Shown in pieces: positions 56,578-64,000 of a stretch of 64,000 bases of DNA. The translations under genes and the position numbers were made by a program. The notes under the pieces are model-generated. The model searched no databases and was not told where the DNA came from. It saw only the letters and a list, made by a program, of their open reading frames with translations. The DNA is from Corynebacterium lactis (GTDB lineage Bacteria > Actinomycetota > Actinomycetes > Mycobacteriales > Mycobacteriaceae): contig NZ_ULHE01000005.1 of assembly GCF_900519355.1 (NCBI RefSeq), positions 62,001-126,000 on the forward strand, written 5' to 3'. Positions within the stretch are counted from its first letter, which is position 1. Every line of letters starts with the position of its first letter.

Positions 56578-58428
56578 TTGAGTAGCAAATCCAGAGGCGG
56601 CTCGAGTACGTTTCAGAGGCGATGGCCACAGTGGCTTTTAGCCCTGTTCGTCGCTTTCCTTGTCCTCACTTATTCCCTCGTTCTCTTCACCGGCGGTGGC
56701 TCGTTGAAGCCCAAGCTCGGTATTGATTTGCAGGGCGGCACCCGTGTGACGCTGGTGCCGCAGGGAGAAAAGCCCACCCGCGAACAGCTCGACCAGGCGC
56801 GCACCATCTTGGAAAACCGCGTCAACGGCATGGGCGTGAGCGGTGCGCAGGTCGTCACCGATGGTGACACCCTCGTCATCACCGTTCCTGGTGAGGACTC
56901 GCAGGAGGCCCGCTCCCTCGGCCAGACCTCGCAGCTCTTCTTCCGTCCGGTCGCCCAGCCCAAGCAGGGCCCGGACCAGGCTCGCTTCGGTGAGGTTGTC
57001 AAGAAGGTCGCCGAAGACTGGGTCTCGGTCGGCATTTTGTCGAAGGAACAGGCGACGGATCAGGTTAACAAGCTCTTCGAGAACATGAAGAAGCAGCAGG
57101 AACAGACGATCAAGTCGCTCAAGGCTCAGAATCCGGATCAGCCGATTCCGCCGGATCTCGAAAAGAGTCTGGGCGACGCGCCGAAGCTGGACCTGAAGGA
57201 GCCCTCTAAGCCCGCCAACTCCATTGAGGCGGCGCAGCTGCGCACCAAGGTACGCGACGTTCTTTTGGCAACTCGCCAGTCGGAGGACGAGACGACTCAG
57301 GTTGCGGCCGCGGCACTTATGCGCTGTGACGATCCCTCGGCCCCTGACCCGCTGCAGGGCGCAGACGATCCGGCTAAGCCACTGGTAACTTGCTCTCCGG
57401 ACGCCGGACAGACCATTGTGCTGGACAAATCGCCACTGCTTGTCGGCCAGACGGATGAGGTCAAGGGCAAGCGCCTATCTGGCGACGATATCGACACCAA
57501 GGCCCCGATCTCCGGCGGTTTCGACCAGCAGTCCGGCCAGATCCAGGTGTCCTTTAGCTTCAAGTCCGGCCAGAACGATGCCGGCGGTCAGACGTGGGCG
57601 AAGCTCACGCAGGATTACCTGCAGCAGCAGGTCGCGATTGTCCTGGACTCCAAGGTCATCTCCGCTCCCGTGATCCAGCAGGCCACCCCGGTCGGCCAGG
57701 CTACCCGTATCACCGGTGACTTCTCCGTCGAGGAAGCACAGACCCTCGCCAATAATCTTCGCTACGGCGCCCTTCCGCTGTCGTTCGCTGGCGAGGACGG
57801 GGAGCCCGGCGGTACCACGACCACCATCCCCGCGACGCTCGGCAGCGCGTCGCTGCAGGCCGGTCTCATCGCAGGCTTGATCGGTATAGTGTTGATCTTT
57901 GTCTACGCTTTGGTCCTCTACCGTGGTCTCGGCGCAATCTCCATCGTCTCCCTGGCGGCAGCCGGGGCGATGATCTACGGAGTGCTGATTCTTCTGGGGC
58001 GCTGGATCGGCTACTCGCTCGATCTCGCGGGCATCGCGGGCATCATCATCTCTATCGGTACGACGGCGGACTCTTTCATCGTCTTCTTCGAGAGGATTAA
58101 GGACGAGTTGCGCGCAGGCAGGACGTTCCGTTCCGCCGTCCCGCACGCGTGGCGTCGCGCCCGCCGTACGATCCTTTCCGGTAACTTCGTATCGATCATC
58201 GCGGCGGTGGTCCTCTACATTCTCGCGATCGGCGACGTCCGCGGCTTCGCCTTCACGCTCGGCCTATCGACGTTCTTCGACATCGTGACCGCCTTCCTGG
58301 TCACGGCCCCGCTGGTCATCCTGGCCACGGCTAAGTTCCCGGCGCTATCCAAGCCCTCGATGAACGGTTTTGGTTCCGTCATGGAGCTGGCCCGCGCTTC
58401 GCGTACCGGCAAGAAAGAGGGGAAGTAG
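56578..58428 (+). CDS. secD: protein translocase subunit SecD
   Basis: Proton-driven helper of Sec export. GIDLQGGTRVTLVP after the first membrane helix, a large periplasmic domain with a ~130-residue Gln/Pro-rich insertion, then five helices (family D5 motif ISIGTTADSFIVFFERI). 616 aa. TTG start with GGAG 7 nt upstream. Confidence 0.95.
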   Translation: MSSKSRGGSSTFQRRWPQWLLALFVAFLVLTYSLVLFTGGGSLKPKLGIDLQGGTRVTLVPQGEKPTREQLDQARTILENRVNGMGVSGAQVVTDGDTLVITVPGEDSQEARSLGQTSQLFFRPVAQPKQGPDQARFGEVVKKVAEDWVSVGILSKEQATDQVNKLFENMKKQQEQTIKSLKAQNPDQPIPPDLEKSLGDAPKLDLKEPSKPANSIEAAQLRTKVRDVLLATRQSEDETTQVAAAALMRCDDPSAPDPLQGADDPAKPLVTCSPDAGQTIVLDKSPLLVGQTDEVKGKRLSGDDIDTKAPISGGFDQQSGQIQVSFSFKSGQNDAGGQTWAKLTQDYLQQQVAIVLDSKVISAPVIQQATPVGQATRITGDFSVEEAQTLANNLRYGALPLSFAGEDGEPGGTTTTIPATLGSASLQAGLIAGLIGIVLIFVYALVLYRGLGAISIVSLAAAGAMIYGVLILLGRWIGYSLDLAGIAGIIISIGTTADSFIVFFERIKDELRAGRTFRSAVPHAWRRARRTILSGNFVSIIAAVVLYILAIGDVRGFAFTLGLSTFFDIVTAFLVTAPLVILATAKFPALSKPSMNGFGSVMELARASRTGKKEGK

Positions 58429-58433
58429 GTTTG

Positions 58434-59711
58434 ATGACTACCCACAACGTTGCGCAGAACCACGCAGACAGCCAAGAGGAGATGGCCTCGAAGGAATCCT
58501 TCTTCCGCCGCCTCTACACCGGTGTCGGCGGCATCGATATCGTCGGCAAGCGTAAGCGCTGGTATCAGATCGCCCTTGGCGTTATCGTCGTCGCGCTGGC
58601 GGCGATGCTCATTCGTGGCTTCAGCCTCGGCATTGACTTCGAGGGTGGCACGAAGATCACCATGCCGCCGGCCCAGGTCACCACCACCCAGGCCGAGAAG
58701 GTCTTCCAGGAGGCTACCGGTAAGAAGCCGGTTCTGGTCCAAATCATCGGTTCCGGCGACGGTCGGATCCTGGAAATTACGTCCGAGCGCCTGACCCAGG
58801 GCGAGATCAACGACGCCCGCGTGGCCCTCAATGAAGCGTTCAAGCCGGTCGACGCGCAGGGCACCCAGACCCCGGATGCCATCGGCGACTCGACTGTGTC
58901 CGAATCGTGGGGCAAGTCGATTACGAACCGCATGCTGCTGGCCGCGGTCGTCTTCCTCGCGCTGGTGTTCGGGTACATCGCCTTCCGCTTCGAGCGGGAC
59001 ATGGCGATCTCGGCGATCGCCTCGCTGCTCATTGACGGCATTGTCATCATGGGTATCTACTCGATCATCGGCCTTGACGTCACCCCGGCGACCATCATCG
59101 GTCTGCTGACGGTCCTGTCGTTCTCGCTGTACGACACCGTGGTCGTCTTTGATAAGGTCGACGAGAATACGGCCGGCTACAGGCAGTCGACGCGCAAGAC
59201 CTACGGCGAGTTGGTCAACCTCGCGATTAACGAGACCATCATGAGGTCCATCAACACCACCGTCTCGACTCTGCTGCCCATCGCCGCGCTGATGATTATC
59301 GCCGTGGGCCTCCTCGGCGTCGGCACGCTGAAGGACCTGGCGTTGGTGCAGCTCATTGGCATTATCCAGGGCACCTTCTCGTCCATCTTCCTCGCCGCTC
59401 CGTTCGTGGTCTCGCTCAAGTCCCGGCAGCGCGCCTACGTCAAGCATGATGAGGCTGTCGCGGAGGTCCGGTCCGCAAGTGCCGGCACTGTCGCCACCTC
59501 GCTTGCCGACGGCGCCACCGCCCCCAGCGATTCCGGCGTCGCGGGCGCGAAGGACGCTACAGGCACTCCCACGGAGGGGGAGACGGAGTCTTCCAGCGCG
59601 GATTCCGGGCAGAAGCGGGTCGTCGAGACCCCGCGGCCACCGGCGGGCTCGTCGGCACGCGGTGACAGCGACGGCGGCCCACTGACCTGGCGCCCGGGCG
59701 GGCGGAGCTAA
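58434..59711 (+). CDS. secF: protein translocase subunit SecF
   Basis: Partner of SecD. IDFEGGTKITMP after the first helix and LSFSLYDTVVVFDKVDEN with the conserved acid residues. 425 aa; the last ~95 residues are a disordered Gly/Ser/Thr tail. ATG 58434, 5 nt after secD. The ABC solute-binding lipoprotein gene often placed after secF in this group is absent here. Confidence 0.95.
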   Translation: MTTHNVAQNHADSQEEMASKESFFRRLYTGVGGIDIVGKRKRWYQIALGVIVVALAAMLIRGFSLGIDFEGGTKITMPPAQVTTTQAEKVFQEATGKKPVLVQIIGSGDGRILEITSERLTQGEINDARVALNEAFKPVDAQGTQTPDAIGDSTVSESWGKSITNRMLLAAVVFLALVFGYIAFRFERDMAISAIASLLIDGIVIMGIYSIIGLDVTPATIIGLLTVLSFSLYDTVVVFDKVDENTAGYRQSTRKTYGELVNLAINETIMRSINTTVSTLLPIAALMIIAVGLLGVGTLKDLALVQLIGIIQGTFSSIFLAAPFVVSLKSRQRAYVKHDEAVAEVRSASAGTVATSLADGATAPSDSGVAGAKDATGTPTEGETESSSADSGQKRVVETPRPPAGSSARGDSDGGPLTWRPGGRS

Positions 59712-59794
59712 ATTCTCGGCTCCGGCTCCTGGGCCAAGGATCCTGGGGCTACCTGGGGTTAAGGATTCGTTCAGGGCAAATATAGGGAATAGAC

Positions 59795-59829
59795 ACAGTG
59801 CGGGTATCGTTGATACGTACCCGCACTGT
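59795..59829 (+). terminator. terminator after secF
   Basis: ACAGTGCGGGTA (59795-59806) pairs perfectly with TACCCGCACTGT (59818-59829), followed by TCTTATTT. It ends 25 nt before apt and could also attenuate apt. Confidence 0.8.
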
Positions 59830-59854
59830 TCTTATTTGGAAGTGAGCTACCCCA

Positions 59855-60391
59855 GTGTCGTATGCGCACGCGCGAGAGGCGTTGGCCGACAAAATCCGCC
59901 TCGTCCCTGATTTTCCCGTCGACGGAGTTCTTTTCGAAGACCTCACCCCCGCACTGGCGGATGCGGAGGTTTTCAGGCTCATTGTCAATGAGGTAGCTGC
60001 GAAGTGCTCGGAGTTCGGCGCCGATCTTATCGGTAGCCTCGACGCACGCGGATTCCTCATCGGTTCGGCGGTGGCCTACAAAGAGGGCATGGGTGTGCTG
60101 GCGATCCGCAAGAAGGGCAAGCTTCCGCCTCCGGTGCACACGGAGAGCTACGCGCTGGAGTACGGGGACGCCGCGCTCGAAATCCCGGCGGACGGCATTG
60201 ACCTGCGCGGAAAGAAGATCGTGTTGGTTGATGATGTGCTCGCCACCGGCGGCACAATGTGTGCAGCCCGTAAACTGTTGGAAACCGCTGGCGCAACCGT
60301 TACCGGGCTGTGCTGCGTATTGGAGGTAGATGGGCTAGGCGCCCGCGATAGGCTCGCCGATTTGCCCGTGTTCATCGTCAATAAGGGGTGA
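59855..60391 (+). CDS. apt: adenine phosphoribosyltransferase
   Basis: Salvages adenine to AMP with PRPP. The PRPP loop [14 protein letters not shown] and the substrate region [11 protein letters not shown] are present. 178 aa; GTG 59855 start. Followed 7 nt later by rel. Confidence 0.95.
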   Translation: MSYAHAREALADKIRLVPDFPVDGVLFEDLTPALADAEVFRLIVNEVAAKCSEFGADLIGSLDARGFLIGSAVAYKEGMGVLAIRKKGKLPPPVHTESYALEYGDAALEIPADGIDLRGKKIVLVDDVLATGGTMCAARKLLETAGATVTGLCCVLEVDGLGARDRLADLPVFIVNKG

Positions 60392-60398
60392 ATGAGAA

Positions 60399-62660
60399 AT
60401 GGCTGACGTTTCTGCGCGGCGCTACGGGGCGAGGCTCGCCCGGAGCTTGACCGGCAACAGGACGAAGATTCGTCCGGTGCTGGACCCGCTCGTGGCGGTT
60501 CATCGACAGGTCCATCCGAAGGCTGACCTGGCGGTGCTGCAGCGCGCCTACGATACCGCAGAACGTCTCCACGCAGGGGTTTTCCGCAAGTCGGGGGAGC
60601 CCTACATCACGCACCCTCTGGCCGTGGCCACGATTGCCGCCGAGATCGGCATGGACACGACGACTCTCGTGGCGGCCCTGCTGCATGACACGGTGGAGGA
60701 CACCGATTACACGCTGGAGGACCTCGATCGGGATTTCGGGCCCGAGGTTGCCCGCCTGGTCGACGGCGTGACCAAGCTGGACAAGGTGGCGCTGGGCTCC
60801 GCCGCGGAGGCCGAAACCGTCCGCAAAATGATCATCGCCATGAGCCAGGACCCGCGCGTCTTGGTGATCAAGGTCGCAGACCGCCTGCACAACATGCGCA
60901 CCATGCGCTTCCTGCCGCCGGAGAAGCAGGCCAAGAAGGCCCGCGAGACCCTCGAGGTGATCGCGCCTCTGGCGCACAGGCTCGGTATGGCGAGCGTGAA
61001 GTGGGAGCTGGAGGACCTTTCCTTTGCGATTTTGTACCCGAAGAAGTACGACGAAATCGTGCGCCTGGTCGCCGACCGTGCGCCCCAACGGGACCGCTAC
61101 ATCCGCGAGGTCTCGGACCTGATTCTGAAGGACCTGCGGGAGTCTCACATCTCCGCCGAAGTGCAGGGGCGACCCAAGCATTACTGGTCGATCTATCAGA
61201 AAATGATTGTGCGGGGACACGAGTTCGACGAGATCTTTGACCTCGTCGGTCTTCGCGTCCTGGTCGACACCACGAAGGACTGCTACGCGGCAATGGGCGC
61301 GGTGCACTCGCTGTTCAAGCCAATGCCCGGCCGATTCAAGGACTACATCTCCGCGCCTCGCTTCGGTGTGTATCAGTCCCTGCACACAACGGTCATCGGG
61401 CCCGGCGGCAACCCGCTGGAGGTGCAGATCCGCACCCACGAGATGCACTACAACGCCGAGTACGGCATCGCGGCGCACTGGCGGTACAAGGAGACCAAGG
61501 GCTCCCACAAGGGAGACTCCGCCGAGGTCGACCAAATGGCGTGGATGCGCCAGCTCCTGGACTGGCAGCGCGAGGCTGCGGACCCCAACGAGTTCCTCGA
61601 CTCGCTGCGCTACGACTTGGCGTCGACGGAAATTTTCGCCTTCACTCCCAAAGGCGACGTCATCACGCTCCCGGCGGATTCAACCCCGGTGGATTTCGCC
61701 TACGCGGTCCACACGGAGGTCGGCCATCGGTGCATCGGGGCGAAGGTCAACGGCAAGCTGGTCGCGTTGGAGTCGCACCTCAAGACGGGCGACCGCGTGG
61801 AGATCTTCACCTCGAAGGACTCGCATTCGGGCCCGTCGAAGGACTGGCTGAAGTTCGTCAAGACGCCGCGGGCCAAGGCAAAGATCCGCCAGTGGTTTGC
61901 TAAGGAGCGGCGTGAGGAGGCACTCGATGCGGGGCGGGACGCGCTGGCCGCTGAGGTCCAGCGCGGCGGGCTGCCGATGCACCGTCTCTTCACCCCGGCG
62001 ACGATTAAGCAGATCGCCTCAGAGCTGCATTACGCGGACGTGGACGCCCTCTATACGGCCATCGGCAAGGGGCAGGTGTCGGCCCGGCACGTCACCAACC
62101 GCCTCGTCGCCCAGTTCTCCGGCGAGGAGGACGCGGAGGATCAGCTCGCTGAGCGCACTCCGATGTCCAAGATGCAGCCACGGCCGGGCTCGCGAAGGGG
62201 CGACCGGGCGGGCGTGCTGGTTGCCGGCGACGCCGACCTCGCGGCCAAGCTTGCGAAGTGCTGCACCCCGGTGCCTGGCGACGATATCTTCGGCTTCGTC
62301 ACCCGTGGTGGCGGCGTTAGCGTTCACCGAACGGATTGCACCAACGCCGAGAAGCTTCACCAGGAGCCGGAACGCATCATCGAGGTTTCCTGGGCTAACG
62401 ACTCCTCCGGCGCGGTATTCATGGTGACCGTACAAATTGAAGCTCTGGATCGCCACGGGCTGCTCTCCGAGATCACGCGGACGATTTCCGATCAGAAGGT
62501 CTCGATTCTCGCGACGTCCTCGCACACCTCGGACGACCGGGTCGCGGTGATGCGCTTTAGCTTCGAGGTCTCGGATACTAAGCAGATGGGCTACATCATC
62601 AACGTCCTGCGTGGCATTGAGGGAGTGTTTGACGTCTATCGCGTTACCAGCGGCCAATAG
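60399..62660 (+). CDS. rel: bifunctional (p)ppGpp synthetase/hydrolase Rel
   Basis: Stringent-response enzyme. The HD hydrolase site [12 protein letters not shown] is at residues ~94-104, the synthetase domain ([27 protein letters not shown]) at ~240-340, then TGS ([13 protein letters not shown]) and a C-terminal ACT domain. 753 aa, normal length; both halves look active. GGGGTGA precedes the ATG. Confidence 0.97.
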   Translation: MADVSARRYGARLARSLTGNRTKIRPVLDPLVAVHRQVHPKADLAVLQRAYDTAERLHAGVFRKSGEPYITHPLAVATIAAEIGMDTTTLVAALLHDTVEDTDYTLEDLDRDFGPEVARLVDGVTKLDKVALGSAAEAETVRKMIIAMSQDPRVLVIKVADRLHNMRTMRFLPPEKQAKKARETLEVIAPLAHRLGMASVKWELEDLSFAILYPKKYDEIVRLVADRAPQRDRYIREVSDLILKDLRESHISAEVQGRPKHYWSIYQKMIVRGHEFDEIFDLVGLRVLVDTTKDCYAAMGAVHSLFKPMPGRFKDYISAPRFGVYQSLHTTVIGPGGNPLEVQIRTHEMHYNAEYGIAAHWRYKETKGSHKGDSAEVDQMAWMRQLLDWQREAADPNEFLDSLRYDLASTEIFAFTPKGDVITLPADSTPVDFAYAVHTEVGHRCIGAKVNGKLVALESHLKTGDRVEIFTSKDSHSGPSKDWLKFVKTPRAKAKIRQWFAKERREEALDAGRDALAAEVQRGGLPMHRLFTPATIKQIASELHYADVDALYTAIGKGQVSARHVTNRLVAQFSGEEDAEDQLAERTPMSKMQPRPGSRRGDRAGVLVAGDADLAAKLAKCCTPVPGDDIFGFVTRGGGVSVHRTDCTNAEKLHQEPERIIEVSWANDSSGAVFMVTVQIEALDRHGLLSEITRTISDQKVSILATSSHTSDDRVAVMRFSFEVSDTKQMGYIINVLRGIEGVFDVYRVTSGQ

Positions 62661-62787
62661 GGCCGTTCCACCCCGGGGGCGTGGGGGCGTCGTCAAGCGA
62701 GCTGGACAGGGGCACGAGGCTGGGCCGAGCCCGGGAAGGCTCGGGTAGTCCCGGGAGGCCTGGGGTTGTCGAAGGCTCAAAGACTGA

Positions 62788-62828
62788 CGCCCCGGCACGA
62801 ACGAAACTGACAGTTCATGCCGGGGCGT
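62788..62828. terminator. bidirectional terminator
   Basis: ACGCCCCGGCA (62788-62798) pairs with TGCCGGGGCGT (62818-62828), extended by GAAC/GTTC, between convergent rel and the cyclophilin gene. Confidence 0.85.
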
Positions 62829-62852
62829 GATTGTTGGGCGGGGGATGAGGGA

Positions 62853-63733
62853 CTATGCCTTCACCTCAGCGGTGGTGATGCGAACTTCCTTGGCGGGCTT
62901 TCCATCGGAGGTTCCACCGCCCTCGATGCCGTTCTTGGCGATTGCTTCGACAGTCTTGGTGCCCTCGTCGGTCATCGAGCCGAGAACGGTGTACTGCGGC
63001 GGGAGCTGGGAGTCGGCCCAATTGAGGAAGAACTGGCTGCCGTTGGCGTCAGGGTTGGAGGGGTTGGCCATGGCGATCGAGCCCTTCGGGTAGATCACCG
63101 GGGTGTTGTGGTCAAGGCCGGAGTCCTTGACCGGCCATTCGCCCGCGAACTTGAAGCCTGGGCCGCCGGTGCCGGTGCCGGTCGGGTCGCCGCACTGGAG
63201 GACGTTCAGCCCGCCGCCGGTGATGCGGTGGCAGATGGTGTCGTTAAAGTAGCCCGACTGCGCCATGGTTTCGATGGCGTTGACGCCGCAAGGGGAGAGT
63301 GAGCGGTCGAGTTCCATCGCAATGTCACCCTGGTTCGTCTTCAGAGTCACAGTTACGGTTCCCGTAGCCGGCACTCCGGCGGTTTTCGGCTTATCGACGG
63401 CCTTAGCGGCCTGTCCGTCGTCCGGGTACTCGCAGGTCACCGTCTCCGGCAGGGGGGTGGTGCGCTTCATGGGAACGGCCTGGCCACTAACCGGGGTGGC
63501 GGTCAGCGCGACGGGCTCCACCGCGGTGCTCGAGGTTGCGGAATCGGCCTGGGTGTTGTCCTGGTCCCGCCGGCGGTGGTGAGAAGGTAAATGCCGCCGC
63601 CGATGGCGAAGAGGATCGCCAGCGTCGTCACGACGACGCCCAGGGGCTTTAGCTTCTCGCTGCGGTCGCGACGAGCGAGCTCGCGGTCGAGCTTGCGCAT
63701 CGCGTCTTTGCGTCGTTGCTCGTTATTGGCCAC
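62853..63733 (-). pseudogene. membrane-anchored cyclophilin, frameshifted
   Basis: Peptidyl-prolyl cis-trans isomerase of the secreted type. A charged cytosolic head and one helix (VVVTTLAILFAIGGGIYLL) from GTG 63733 (CGGAG 8 nt upstream) are in one frame; the linker and cyclophilin domain (TICHRITGGGLNVLQCGD; NGSQFFLNWAD) are in another. One base missing in the CCC at 63566-63568 joins them into 293 aa. The catalytic domain is whole, so a sequence error is likely. Downstream neighbour of rel as in Rv2582-Rv2583c. Confidence 0.88.
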
Positions 63734-63977
63734 TAGTTGTACTCCGTATCTCAAAACCGTATGTGATGAATGTCGACTGCCTCTTCGGCCGGGCCGACCA
63801 GATCGGTTTGCTGCAAGGCCAGGGGAGGCTTTACAGCACTAGAGGTCTATTATGCCCGCCCGGGGTAGGGTGCCGTGCAGCGACAGGCGCGAGTCTGCGA
63901 GGAGGAGCCTTCGGAAATAGCGATTTTATGGACCGAAGCGCCGCTGCAATGCCCCACGGCACTTAGAATCTGTAGGC
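63734..63977. other. divergent promoter region
   Basis: 244 nt between the cyclophilin gene and the partial hydrolase gene. TAGAAT at 63964-63969 could be a -10 for the latter. No gene seen. Confidence 0.45.
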
Positions 63978-64000
63978 ATGGAAATATTCGGCTTCCCCGC
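63978..64000 (+). CDS. start of an MBL-fold hydrolase, cut by window end
   Basis: Seven codons (MEIFGFP) match the usual opening of the glyoxalase II-like MBL-fold hydrolase beside this cyclophilin in mycobacteria (Rv2581c). TAGAAT ends 8 nt before the ATG, suggesting a leaderless transcript. Identity rests on synteny and very few residues. Confidence 0.4.

Overview
This 64 kb window is a GC-rich actinobacterial chromosome segment, almost certainly from a Corynebacterium. The evidence is a DtxR very close to the diphtheria toxin repressor, the sigB-dtxR-galE and sigA-ppgK-suhB neighbourhoods, cell-envelope genes of the arabinogalactan/PIM type (AftC, PimA, PatA, PIP synthase), and long blocks in the same order as the M. 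tuberculosis Rv2703-Rv2671 and Rv2614c-Rv2581c regions (gene orders recalled, not searched). No prophage, insertion sequence, CRISPR array or rRNA was seen. The species cannot be fixed from sequence alone.

Layout. 1-3.3 kb: a Tat-exported neutral ceramidase and a membrane protein. 3.4-5.6 kb: the peroxide module ahpC-ahpD, divergent from oxyR. 5.6-11 kb: a DUF3516-type helicase, a PAC2-family protein and a DUF4192 protein, with DnaA-box-like sites between the last two. 11-14 kb: galE, dtxR and sigB, read leftwards; sigB has a SigH-like promoter. 14-19 kb: dtd (frameshifted), a methyltransferase, DUF3099, DUF3039, an SF2 helicase and a small membrane protein. 19-21 kb: a DASS-type transporter behind a leader that can fold around a 12-bp closing helix. 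21-31 kb: sigA, ppgK, suhB, cei, DUF4193 (frameshifted), DUF3093, dut, DUF3710, a TRAM-type RNA methyltransferase, RNase D and DUF3000. 31-38 kb: the coproporphyrin-dependent heme genes hemE-cgoX-chdC, then msrB, aftC, a RibD-like reductase and ferritin. 38.2-39.1 kb: five tRNA genes (Val, Gly, Cys, Val, Gly). 39.2-43.2 kb: a DUF418 protein (frameshifted) and a copper/heme secretion module of CopC, PCu(A)C and a Tat-dependent DyP peroxidase (frameshifted). 43.3-64 kb: thrS, a HIT/Ap4A phosphorylase (frameshifted), PI and PIM synthesis, pdxS-tesB-pdxT, yebC, DUF3817, ruvCAB, yajC-secD-secF, apt, rel, a membrane-anchored cyclophilin (frameshifted) and the first codons of an MBL-fold hydrolase.

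How the genes work together. Oxidative stress (AhpC/AhpD/OxyR, MsrB, SigB), iron and heme (DtxR, ferritin, HemE/CgoX/ChdC, DyP) and envelope building (GalE, AftC, PgsA, PatA, PimA, Cei) are the main themes, alongside core information processing (SigA, RuvABC, SecDF, ThrRS, Rel).

Two points matter most to a user of this sequence. First, six conserved genes each carry a frame break that one added base repairs exactly, and a seventh gene has a terminator inside its coding end that fits the same kind of loss. This looks more like base-calling or assembly error than gene decay. Second, the 110-nt leader of the DASS transporter is the best candidate here for an undescribed regulatory element.
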